A DNA stretch of 9,728 bases from an uncultured Ruminococcus sp. (GCA_902773265.1 CACYDZ010000008.1:1-9728), one strand, 5' to 3'. Counted from the stretch's first letter, positions 1 to 6,795 are shown. Program-made: numbers and translations. The notes: generated by a model from the letters alone, not told the origin.

Positions 1-49
1 CCCACAACTTTTTGAAAAAAGTTGACAAAAACTTTTAATTGTCATAGCT
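1..49 (-). repeat. Hairpin repeat, copy A (cut by window edge)
   Basis: Read on the minus strand this is the leader AGCTATGACAATTAAAAG followed by TTTTTGTC and the first hairpin of the repeat family (arms 5-13 and 16-24, CAACTTTTT/AAAAAGTTG). The rest of the unit lies to the left of the window. The leader is almost identical to that of copy F at 9645. It lies head to head with copy B. Confidence 0.8.
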
Positions 50-78
50 CAGCCTTTGATAAACAATCCGAACGAAGT

Positions 79-225
79 GAGCCATAAGTTTTTTGTCCAC
101 TTTTTTTCAAAAAAGTGGGCAGGGTTAAGGGGCGGCAGCCCCTTAGCAGGATTTTAAAGGGCGGCAAGCCCTTTAACTCCCGAAAATAAAAACAAAATTT
201 GCGTAAGCAAATTTTACATTTTTTT
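79..225 (+). repeat. Hairpin repeat, copy B (complete, four hairpins)
   Basis: Four consecutive stem-loops are visible: H1 arms 97-106/109-118 (CCACTTTTTT/AAAAAAGTGG), H2 126-133/138-145 (TAAGGGGC/GCCCCTTA), H3 154-162/168-176 (TTAAAGGGC/GCCCTTTAA) and H4 194-202/207-215 (AAAATTTGC/GCAAATTTT) with loop GTAA. The leader is degenerate compared with the other copies. A T-run follows at 219-225, so H4 could terminate transcription weakly. It sits upstream of the unknown gene starting at 281. Confidence 0.85.
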
Positions 226-280
226 GAATACCATCAATTTTTAATCAATATACATATATAAATTGATAAGGAGGTTTCCC

Positions 281-1105
281 ATGCTGACCGCTCTAACGAT
301 AAAAGACTTTTACAACGATAAAAAACGCCGAATACTTAAATTTGACCATATTCAACTGGAAGTTATCCGTTATAATAACATTCACATTTGTCATATCATC
401 TATTATAAATATGGAAAAAATGTCAAATGGCACAAAATCCGTCAACTGGCAGGTAATGAAGGTCAATATCTTTTATATAACAATAAAATCGAAATTCCCG
501 AAAACTGCGGACTGAAACGCTATACTTCCAATCTTCTGAAAGAACGCATTGCCGAAAATTCAGCAACCGAAACCTTAAAGCGGGCAAGTCAGACAAATAA
601 AAATCTCTCTGTAGGAATTTATGACAAAAACGCCCTCAAAACAGAACTTGCCGAAATTCTCATCAAGTACACCAATCATCTTATGATTGTGACAGACAAT
701 ACAGAAAATTATTATTCTGTCTGTGAGCAGATTATGAACACCAGCGGAGCAGTTATCCGTATAAAAAAAGACCTTTCGGCACTGAAGAACATTTCTCTGA
801 TTATCGCACCACAGAAAATCACACAGAATATCCCTGTTCAGAACAATACTGTTATATTTACTTCGGAAAAACCGTCCGTCTGTCAGAACGGTTATGTTTA
901 TTTCCGCTATATTCTCTCTCTGAATGACAATTACAAAGAAATCAAACCCCATTCTCTCAGTGATGAATACTTTGCACAGGCACTTTATGACAAGGGACAC
1001 CAATACCGTCTTGGGTCATCATTACCGATACTCTGCATATCAGAAAATATGCACTCCACTATCAACGAAATCAGTAATTTTCTTTTGAGAAATACAAAAG
1101 ATTAG
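281..1105 (+). CDS. Conserved-looking protein of unknown function
   Basis: This encodes 274 residues. The ATG at 281 is chosen because an ideal AAGGAGGT (268-275) lies 5 nt upstream; a TTG at 263 in the same frame lies before that site and is unlikely. I do not recognise the family. The N-terminal third (1-100) is basic, rich in Tyr and Lys, with an alternating hydrophobic pattern like beta strands. Residues about 110-195 alternate short hydrophobic strands (VGIYD, LMIVT, VIRIK, SLIIAP, VIFT) with helices, as in a Rossmann-like alpha/beta domain, but no glycine-rich nucleotide loop is present. There is no signal peptide or membrane segment, so it is probably cytoplasmic. It is apparently monocistronic: 278 bp and a separate promoter lie before the next gene. 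Its leader resembles that of the DUF11 gene at 5075. Confidence 0.8.
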   Translation: MLTALTIKDFYNDKKRRILKFDHIQLEVIRYNNIHICHIIYYKYGKNVKWHKIRQLAGNEGQYLLYNNKIEIPENCGLKRYTSNLLKERIAENSATETLKRASQTNKNLSVGIYDKNALKTELAEILIKYTNHLMIVTDNTENYYSVCEQIMNTSGAVIRIKKDLSALKNISLIIAPQKITQNIPVQNNTVIFTSEKPSVCQNGYVYFRYILSLNDNYKEIKPHSLSDEYFAQALYDKGHQYRLGSSLPILCISENMHSTINEISNFLLRNTKD

Positions 1106-1134
1106 TCGGCAATTCTGCATGATTTTTAAATTAA

Positions 1135-1173
1135 ATTTCATTTAAAGCACTGTGTATTTGTTTTAAATGAAAT
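1135..1173 (+). other. AT-rich stem-loop after the unknown gene
   Basis: A perfect 12-bp inverted repeat, ATTTCATTTAAA (1135-1146) and TTTAAATGAAAT (1162-1173), encloses a 15-nt loop, 29 nt after the stop at 1105. It has no G+C core and no T-run, so it is a poor intrinsic terminator. It may mark the transcript end or be chance in AT-rich DNA. The rest of 1106-1383 holds only the promoter at 1327-1356. Confidence 0.4.
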
Positions 1174-1326
1174 ATCTCCGAAATTTTTGCATAATTTTTA
1201 TAATAAAATTGCATTTTATTTTCTTATGATTTCCTGATTTTCAGCTGTTTGCTTTATAGCGTCATCATATAATTTATGCAATATCACGAATTTTCTGAAA
1301 TTAGCCTGACATCAACTGTAAGATAC

Positions 1327-1356
1327 TTGAAAAATACAGTCTTAGTGTTGTATAAT
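1327..1356 (+). promoter_or_regulatory. Sigma-A-type promoter of first synthetase-like gene
   Basis: TTGAAA (1327-1332), an 18-bp spacer and a perfect TATAAT (1351-1356) lie 27 nt before the ATG at 1384. This would give a short leader with the ribosome binding site AGGAAGGA at 1373-1380. Confidence 0.7.
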
Positions 1357-1383
1357 TAGTTGCACTCTATACAGGAAGGACTT

Positions 1384-2967
1384 ATGAAAATGACGGAACA
1401 ATTAAAAACTATGCTGGAACAAAAGAAAAATCTGCGTAAATATCTCTTTATCCGTGCATTCCTGCTTTCAGATAACAATGATATCAGCCTTGACGAATTT
1501 CCTTTCTACGGCAACTGGAAAAAAGAAAAACTTGATGATACTTATTACGCTTATGTACACAATACACAACATATCTATCATGTCGATGTTGACGGAAAAA
1601 CATTTTTCCTGTTCGGACACGCTTACAATCCTTTTACGATGGAAATTGATGAAAACAAAATTCTGAAGCGTATCGCTGAACATTATAACACCGATACCTA
1701 CTGGGATTTTGTAGACGAAATGACAGGTTTGTTTGTATATGGTGTCATTGATGAAAATGGCGTACATTTTATCAATGACCCGTCAGGTATGCAATCAGCC
1801 TGTTACAGTTATATTAACGGAAATTTCTATATTTCTTCCCATCCTCAGCTTATTGGTGATATCTGTCATCTTACCATGTCCGACACTGCAAAAGAATATG
1901 TAGCTTACAAATGGTATTACAGAGTTATGGGACCTTATCTGCCTGCTGACCTCACCCCTTTTGATGAAGTAAAGAGAATTGTTCCCGATATTTCTTATAC
2001 ATTCAAAGACGGCAAAATCACCCACAAAAGATTTTATCCTATAAAAACTATTACCGAATGTAAAAATGATGAAGAATATCAAGCTGTTATTAAAGAAGCT
2101 GCCGACATTCTCAAAAACAATATGGAACTGGTTTCCCTAAAATGGAAAAAACCTGCCATTTCTCTGACTGGCGGTATTGACAGCAATACTACTTTTGCGG
2201 CTGCCAACGGTATTTATGACAGATTTACCGCTTTCAGCTATCTTTCTGCCGAAAAGGAAAGCATAGATGTTGTTGCAGCTAAAAATATTGCCAGAAAGTT
2301 CGGGGTAAAGCATACTGTTTATGAAATTCCTCCGACAACCGATACACTTAAAAATTATGAAGAATTTGTGGAAATCATCGACCACAACAATGGTTATGTG
2401 GCTAGAGGAAATGATAATGAATATCGTAAAAGAGTATATCTTATCGAACATCTTGATGCTGATGTAGAGGTCAAATCATGGGTTTCCGAAACTATCCGTG
2501 CCTATTGGTACAAACATTACGGAAGAAAATCCATGCCGAAACTTTCCCCTAAACTCTACCGCAACCTTTACAAGATATTCATTACCAACCGCAGACTTGC
2601 CCACAAAACAGACAAGCTCTTTGAACAGTATATCAAAGATTTTGAATATGATAAAATTCCTGAACAATACCCTACGGCCGATATACACTACAATGAAGTA
2701 ACATGGGGAAGCTGGGGCGGTCTGAATATCTCTGAAATGAAAATCTATGCTGATATCACGATGATTTACAACAACAGAAAATTCCTTGATTTGCTGTTCA
2801 GAGTTCCGCTTGAATACAGAATTTCCGACCAACACCATCTCGATATGAAAAAAATTCTGAATAAAAAACTCTATGACATGAATATCAGGGTTGTCAATAT
2901 GAAAGAAACAAATACAAGAGCCTTTTTGCTGAATGTCATCTTTACCGCAAATTCCATTCTTCCCTGA
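1384..2967 (+). CDS. Asparagine-synthetase-like enzyme, copy 1 (no Ntn cysteine)
   Basis: This encodes 527 residues. Start 1384 has AGGAAGG (1373-1379) 4 nt upstream; 1390 (MTEQ...) is an alternative that matches the paralogue's start. Residues about 70-155 resemble the glutaminase-like domain of asparagine synthetases (FLFGHAYNPF, then FVYGVIDENG, then NDPSGMQS, then YISSHPQLI). There is no Cys at position 2, so glutamine-derived ammonia is not expected. Residues about 230-510 form the ATP-pyrophosphatase synthetase domain: PP-loop SLTGGIDS (260-267), a NNRKFLDLLFRVPLEYRI block, then HHLDMKK and NMKETNTRAF near the C-terminus. The usual SGxGADE loop is replaced by KSWVSETIRAYW. The known family adenylates a carboxylate and joins it to an amine; beta-lactam synthetase and lasso-peptide cyclases are cysteine-less relatives. 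The substrate here is unknown. It is followed by repeat copy C and by its paralogue. Confidence 0.85.
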   Translation: MKMTEQLKTMLEQKKNLRKYLFIRAFLLSDNNDISLDEFPFYGNWKKEKLDDTYYAYVHNTQHIYHVDVDGKTFFLFGHAYNPFTMEIDENKILKRIAEHYNTDTYWDFVDEMTGLFVYGVIDENGVHFINDPSGMQSACYSYINGNFYISSHPQLIGDICHLTMSDTAKEYVAYKWYYRVMGPYLPADLTPFDEVKRIVPDISYTFKDGKITHKRFYPIKTITECKNDEEYQAVIKEAADILKNNMELVSLKWKKPAISLTGGIDSNTTFAAANGIYDRFTAFSYLSAEKESIDVVAAKNIARKFGVKHTVYEIPPTTDTLKNYEEFVEIIDHNNGYVARGNDNEYRKRVYLIEHLDADVEVKSWVSETIRAYWYKHYGRKSMPKLSPKLYRNLYKIFITNRRLAHKTDKLFEQYIKDFEYDKIPEQYPTADIHYNEVTWGSWGGLNISEMKIYADITMIYNNRKFLDLLFRVPLEYRISDQHHLDMKKILNKKLYDMNIRVVNMKETNTRAFLLNVIFTANSILP

Positions 2968-2988
2968 AAAATGATAAAATCAACCCAT

Positions 2989-3102
2989 AGCTATGACAAT
3001 GAAAAGTTTTTGTCCACTTTTGTCAAAAAGTGGTGGGGTCAAGGAGCAAAGCCCTTTAATAGCTAAAAATTCAAAACAAAATCTGCGTAAGCAGATTTTG
3101 TT
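2989..3102 (+). repeat. Hairpin repeat, copy C (internal deletion)
   Basis: The leader AGCTATGACAATGAAAAG is followed by H1 (arms 3014-3021/3026-3033, CCACTTTT/AAAAGTGG) and H4 (AAAATCTGC 3078-3086, GTAA, GCAGATTTT 3091-3099, extendable to 12 bp). The middle is shortened: the left arm of H2 (AAGGAGC, 3041-3047) is fused to the right arm of H3 (GCCCTTT, 3051-3057), so about 30 bp including two half-hairpins are missing compared with copy D. It begins 21 nt after the stop of copy 1, in sense orientation. Confidence 0.85.
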
Positions 3103-3164
3103 AATAATTCCCTGATTTTCAACCTCTCGGGTAGAAAATGATTTAATTTTGGAGGAATATAAAA

Positions 3165-4742
3165 ATGACAGAACAACTAAAAACCATGCTGGAACAAAAG
3201 AAAAATCTGCGTAAATATCTTTTTATCCGTGCATTTCTGCTTTCGGATAACAATGATATCAACCTTGACGAATTTCCTTTCTATGGAAACTGGAAAAAAG
3301 AAAAACTTGATGATACTTATTATGCTTATGTACACAATACACAGTATATTCATCATGTTACTGTTGACGGACGAACATTTTTCCTTTTCGGACACGCTTA
3401 CAACCCATTTACTATGGAAATTGATGAAAATAAAATTCTGGAGCGTATCGCTGAACATTATAATACCGATACCTACTGGGATTTTGTAGATGAAATGACA
3501 GGTCTGTTTGTATACGGTGTCATTGATGAGAACGGTGTACAGTTTACCAACGACCCGTCCAGTATGCAGTCAGCATGGTGCGGTTATGTTCAGGGGCATT
3601 TTTATATGTCCTCTCACCCACAGCTGATAGGCGATATCTGTCATCTTACCATGTCCGATACCGCAAAAGAATATGTCGCCTACAAATGGTATCCCCGTCT
3701 GGTAGGTCCTTATCTGCCCGGTGACCTCAGTCAGTTTGATGATGTAAAAAGAGTTGTTCCCAACATCAATTATACCTATCACGATGGCAAAATTACGCAT
3801 AAGCGTTTCTATCCTGTTAAAGACCTCGCTGAATGTAAAACAGAAGAAGAATATAATGCTGTCATCAAAGAAGCTGCCGACATTCTCAAAAACAATATGG
3901 AATTGGTTTCCCGTAAATGGAAAAAACCTGCCATTTCTTTGACGGGCGGTATCGACAGCAATACGACTTTTGCGGCTGCCAACGGTATTTATGACAGGTT
4001 TACCGCTTTCAGCTATCTTTCTGCCGAAAAAGAAACGATTGATGCATTTGCTGCAAAGAAAATTGCTAAAAAATTCCATGTACCGCATACTATCTATAAA
4101 GTTCCCGAAACAACGGATACACTGAAAAACTATGATGAACTGGTTGCCATTATCGACCACAACAACGGCTATATTGCTCCCAATGCCGGCAACGAAAACC
4201 GTAAAAGAGTATATCTTGTTGAACATCTTGACGCTGATGTAGAGGTCAAATCATGGGTTTCCGAAACTATCCGTGCTTACTGGTACAAGTACTACAACAG
4301 AAAAACTATGCCTGAATTATCCCCGAAACTCTACCGTAATCTTTACAAAATTTTCACCACTAACCGTAAACTTGCCCACAAGACCGATAAAATCTTTGAA
4401 CAGTATATCAAGGACTTTGACTATGAAAAAATCCCTAAGCAATACCCCACTGCCGACATACATTACAATGAAGTAACATGGGGTGGTCATGGTGGTCGTG
4501 CCATTTCCGAAATGAAAATTTACGCCGATATCACTATGATTTACGATAACAGAAAATTCATGGATTTGATGTTTAAAGTTCCCCTTGAATACAGAATTTC
4601 TGACAAGCACCATCTTGATATGAAAAAATATCTTAATCCCGAACTCTATGCTATGAACATCAGAATTAAAAACATGAAAGAAACCAACACCCGTGCTTTT
4701 ATGCTCAACACCCTGTTTACCATCAACTCATTCTTACCTTAA
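3165..4742 (+). CDS. Asparagine-synthetase-like enzyme, copy 2 (no Ntn cysteine)
   Basis: This encodes 525 residues from ATG 3165, with GGAGGA at 3151-3156. It aligns without gaps to the preceding gene from MTEQ onward; I count about 87 differences, so about 83% identity. The PP-loop SLTGGIDS is at 258-265, followed by the same KSWVSETIRAYW loop and the C-terminal HHLDMKK and NMKETNTRAF blocks. Cys2 is absent here too. Differences cluster at residues 127-148, 177-206, 296-317, 338-346 and 441-446, while the ATP-site segments are nearly unchanged, as expected for paralogues with different acceptor or acyl substrates. No convincing promoter is seen in 3103-3150, so it may be read through from the first copy if repeat C does not stop transcription. 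It could act as a homologue pair or heterodimer with copy 1; this is inference. Confidence 0.85.
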   Translation: MTEQLKTMLEQKKNLRKYLFIRAFLLSDNNDINLDEFPFYGNWKKEKLDDTYYAYVHNTQYIHHVTVDGRTFFLFGHAYNPFTMEIDENKILERIAEHYNTDTYWDFVDEMTGLFVYGVIDENGVQFTNDPSSMQSAWCGYVQGHFYMSSHPQLIGDICHLTMSDTAKEYVAYKWYPRLVGPYLPGDLSQFDDVKRVVPNINYTYHDGKITHKRFYPVKDLAECKTEEEYNAVIKEAADILKNNMELVSRKWKKPAISLTGGIDSNTTFAAANGIYDRFTAFSYLSAEKETIDAFAAKKIAKKFHVPHTIYKVPETTDTLKNYDELVAIIDHNNGYIAPNAGNENRKRVYLVEHLDADVEVKSWVSETIRAYWYKYYNRKTMPELSPKLYRNLYKIFTTNRKLAHKTDKIFEQYIKDFDYEKIPKQYPTADIHYNEVTWGGHGGRAISEMKIYADITMIYDNRKFMDLMFKVPLEYRISDKHHLDMKKYLNPELYAMNIRIKNMKETNTRAFMLNTLFTINSFLP

Positions 4743-4812
4743 CTTTGCCGGTTTAAAAAAACTGACAAAAAAACTTATGACTTACTTTGCTTAGAATGAA
4801 AAATGAAGTGTC

Positions 4813-4956
4813 AGCTATGACAATGGAAAGTTTTTGTCCACTTTTTTCAAAAAGTGGGCAGGGTTAAGGGGCGGCAGCCCCTTAGCGGGATTTTAAAGGG
4901 CGGCAGCCCTTTAATCGGCTAAAAAATCAAACAAAATCTGCGTAAGCAGATTTTTT
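4813..4956 (+). repeat. Hairpin repeat, copy D (complete, four hairpins)
   Basis: The leader AGCTATGACAATGGAAAG is followed by H1 (4838-4846/4849-4857), H2 (4865-4872/4877-4884, TAAGGGGC/GCCCCTTA, loop GGCA), H3 (4893-4901/4906-4914, TTAAAGGGC/GCCCTTTAA, loop GGCA) and H4 (4933-4941/4946-4954, AAAATCTGC/GCAGATTTT, loop GTAA). H4 ends in TTTTTT, a terminator-like tail. It begins 70 nt after the stop of the second synthetase-like gene, in the sense direction. Confidence 0.88.
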
Positions 4957-4988
4957 GACATCATCAAAAAACTTTCCCTAATAAAACA

Positions 4989-5017
4989 GTGTCAAAATGA
5001 AAATTACCTCATATGAT
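4989..5017 (+). promoter_or_regulatory. Possible promoter of the DUF11 gene
   Basis: GTGTCA (4989-4994), a 17-bp spacer and TATGAT (5012-5017) give a partial match to the vegetative consensus, with four of six and five of six bases. A perfect TTGACA also occurs at 4955-4960 at the end of repeat D, but only a poor -10 (TAATAA, 4979-4984) follows it. Either could serve; neither is certain. Confidence 0.35.
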
Positions 5018-5074
5018 GTATAAAGGAATAACATATATATGTAAATTTCCTTATCATAAGGAGGTAATTCAAAA

Positions 5075-5932
5075 ATGGCGATTTTTCAAAATCAGGCTAC
5101 ACTTTCCTATAACGGAAATATTATCAACTCTAATGTCACGACAGGCGAAATTACAGAAGTTCTTTCTGCTACCAAAACCGCTGTCATGAACGACTATGCA
5201 CAAAATGACGATATCACTTATGTTATCAGTATTGTCAATTCAGGCGATGTTCCTTTTACTGATGTTACGATAACGGATAATCTTGGTGCTTATACCTTTG
5301 ACACACAGACACTTGTACCGCTTACCTATACCGAAAATTCTGTATGTTACTATACAGACGGTATATTGAAAACTACCCCGACTGTTTCAGCTACCCCCAC
5401 AGAACTGGTCATCAGCAATATTACCGTTCCTGCCAATGGTAATGCGATTATCATTTATGAAGCAACTGCCAACCGTTTTGCTCCACCCACCGCTGACGGC
5501 ACTATCACCAATAAAGCAGTCATTACGGCAACCGGTCTTGCTACTCCTCTGACGGTTTCCGGTACTGTTACTGCCGAAAATACTGCCGTTCTGACAATCA
5601 GCAAAACAGTAACACCTACTGTCATTACCGAAAACGGTCAGCTGACCTATACCTTCATTATTCAGAATCTTGGCAATGAAGAAGCATCTGCAAACAGCAA
5701 TATTGTTGTTACCGATACCTTTACTCCCGTTCTGAATAACCTTGTCGTTACCCTGAACGACACTGCGTGGACACAAGATGTCAATTACACCTATGTTCCT
5801 GCGACAGGTCTTTTTGAAACCGTTGCAGGACAAATCACCGTTCCGCCTGCTACATTCACACAGAATCCCACAACAGGCGAATATATCACTACTCCGGGTG
5901 TTGCTACACTCACCGTAACAGGAAATATCTGA
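5075..5932 (+). CDS. DUF11 two-repeat beta-sandwich protein, no signal peptide
   Basis: This encodes 285 residues. The ATG at 5075 follows an ideal AAGGAGGT (5058-5065) by 9 nt. Two DUF11-type (conserved repeat domain) units are visible: one from about 30 (ATKTAV, ITYVISIVNSGD, VTITDNLGAY) to 135, and one from about 172 (ISKTVTPTVITENGQ, LTYTFIIQNLGN, IVVTDTFTPVL) to 285. The protein is rich in Thr, Val, Asn and Ala and nearly free of Lys/Arg, typical of extracellular Ig-like structures. It nevertheless starts MAIFQNQATL, with no signal peptide, no transmembrane anchor and no sortase motif. It may be cytoplasmic, exported by a non-Sec route, or assembled on a structure built inside the cell such as a spore coat; none of these is shown by the sequence. 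It lies between repeat D and a perfect palindrome that probably ends its transcript. Confidence 0.85.
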   Translation: MAIFQNQATLSYNGNIINSNVTTGEITEVLSATKTAVMNDYAQNDDITYVISIVNSGDVPFTDVTITDNLGAYTFDTQTLVPLTYTENSVCYYTDGILKTTPTVSATPTELVISNITVPANGNAIIIYEATANRFAPPTADGTITNKAVITATGLATPLTVSGTVTAENTAVLTISKTVTPTVITENGQLTYTFIIQNLGNEEASANSNIVVTDTFTPVLNNLVVTLNDTAWTQDVNYTYVPATGLFETVAGQITVPPATFTQNPTTGEYITTPGVATLTVTGNI

Positions 5933-5943
5933 AAAACTATATC

Positions 5944-5981
5944 AATGACTGTTCAGACTTTTAAAAGTCTGAACAGTCATT
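5944..5981. terminator. 38-bp perfect palindrome after the DUF11 gene
   Basis: The segment from 5944 to 5981 is a perfect palindrome (AATGACTGTTCAGACTTTT followed by its exact complement), 12 nt after the DUF11 stop and 30 nt before the next start. It would form a very stable RNA hairpin on either strand. The T-tract on the plus side is weak (TTAT), so read-through into the acetyltransferase is possible. Confidence 0.65.
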
Positions 5982-6011
5982 ATCGTGTTACTTTTCTGAA
6001 AGACTGATACT

Positions 6012-6560
6012 ATGCTTACTACAAAAAGATTTATTCTGAGAATATACAACACTAATGATGCAAAAGCTCTCTGTGATGTACTCAATACCGACAGTATTTA
6101 TCAGACGACTTATGGTATTCCCCGTCATTGTGATATCCGTTATGCCCGCAACTGGATAAAAAATGTTGTCAGCAATATACAAAACAACCGCTGTTATGAA
6201 TATGCCGTTATTCGGAAAACAGATAACCGCTATATGGGTAATGCGGGGCTTATCAATGTTGACCATGACAATAAAAAATGTGATATTTCTTACTTTATCC
6301 ACCCTGCATTTCAAAATCAGGGAATTGCTACCGAAGTTTCCGCAAGACTTATTCGCTACGCCTTTGAAGAACTTGATATGAACCGTGTCGGGGGAATTTG
6401 CATGGCACATAATTTGGCTTCGGCAAGAGTTATGGAAAAGTTATTAATGAACTATGAGGGCTTACAGCGAAATTGTATGATAAAAGATAGCAAAGTTGTC
6501 AGTCTGAAAATGTACTCCATTCTGAAAGACGAATATTCGGAGTATGTTTCAAAAACTTAA
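6012..6560 (+). CDS. GNAT acetyltransferase, RimJ/RimL-like
   Basis: This encodes 182 residues and matches the usual single-domain GNAT length. The N-terminus (LTTKRFILRIYNTNDAKAL) is the typical RimJ/RimL opening. Motif A, which holds the acetyl-CoA pyrophosphate, is HPAFQNQGIATEVSARL (97-113), with the Q/RxxGxG/A signature as QNQGIA. The following VGGICMAHNLASARVMEKL block (126-144), with Asn134 and SARVMEKL, is the motif B region. The enzyme should transfer an acetyl group from acetyl-CoA to an amine; members of this group modify protein N-termini or small molecules, and the substrate cannot be read here. The ribosome binding site is poor (GAAAGA near 5998-6003) and no clear promoter exists, so it may depend on read-through from the DUF11 gene. 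It ends in a strong terminator. Confidence 0.88.
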   Translation: MLTTKRFILRIYNTNDAKALCDVLNTDSIYQTTYGIPRHCDIRYARNWIKNVVSNIQNNRCYEYAVIRKTDNRYMGNAGLINVDHDNKKCDISYFIHPAFQNQGIATEVSARLIRYAFEELDMNRVGGICMAHNLASARVMEKLLMNYEGLQRNCMIKDSKVVSLKMYSILKDEYSEYVSKT

Positions 6561-6568
6561 CGATATCA

Positions 6569-6607
6569 AAAAGGTTTACGGCAAAATCATTTTGCCGTAA
6601 ACCTTTT
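6569..6607. terminator. Bidirectional intrinsic terminator
   Basis: The perfect 18-bp stem AAAAGGTTTACGGCAAAA (6569-6586) and TTTTGCCGTAAACCTTTT (6590-6607) encloses the loop TCA. It has a G+C core flanked by an A-tract on one side and a T-tract on the other, 8 nt after the acetyltransferase stop. It sits between convergent genes and can stop transcription from both sides. Confidence 0.9.
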
Positions 6608-6625
6608 ATTGTTTGTTATGATATT

Positions 6626-6766
6626 GTCAAAATCTGCTTACGCAGATTTTGTTTGATTTTTTAGCCAATTAAAGGGCTTCGCCCTTTAAAATCCCACCAA
6701 AGGCTCCGCCTTTGGAAACCGCCACTTTTTGAAAAAAGTGGACAAAAACTTTCCGTTGTCACAGCT
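6626..6766 (-). repeat. Hairpin repeat, copy E (complete, minus strand)
   Basis: Read on the minus strand: leader AGCTGTGACAACGGAAAG ending at 6766, H1 arms 6722-6730/6733-6741, H2 6697-6704/6708-6715, H3 6669-6677/6681-6689, and H4 6629-6637/6642-6650 with loop GTAA on that strand. H2 is CCAAAGGC/GCCTTTGG instead of TAAGGGGC/GCCCCTTA, with four base pairs changed on both arms. It starts 29 nt beyond the stop of the minus-strand membrane-protein gene, in sense orientation to it. Confidence 0.88.
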
Positions 6767-6795
6767 ATCGGTGGTTGTTCTATCATTACGAATTA

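Noticed and set aside
1..225. CRISPR array or insertion-sequence end
   Set aside because: The repeats are spread between genes with no regular spacers, and no transposase or target-site duplication is visible.
575..1003. Minus-strand ORF opposite the unknown gene
   Set aside because: It is a shadow of the well-initiated plus-strand gene, with no ribosome binding site of its own and a composition that looks like an antisense reading.
2999..3115. Short ORF of 38 codons within repeat copy C (MKSFCPLLSK...)
   Set aside because: It has no ribosome binding site, lies inside the non-coding repeat, and the equivalent frame in copy D stops after 14 codons. It is not a credible RiPP precursor.
3570..4226. 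218-codon minus-strand ORF opposite the second synthetase-like gene
   Set aside because: The paralogous gene has similar antisense open frames in the same place, which is explained by shared codon use of the sense gene; no start signal is seen.
1384..4742. Lasso-peptide biosynthetic cluster
   Set aside because: Although the enzymes resemble cyclase-type asparagine synthetases, no precursor peptide, B-type protease, recognition protein or transporter is present nearby.
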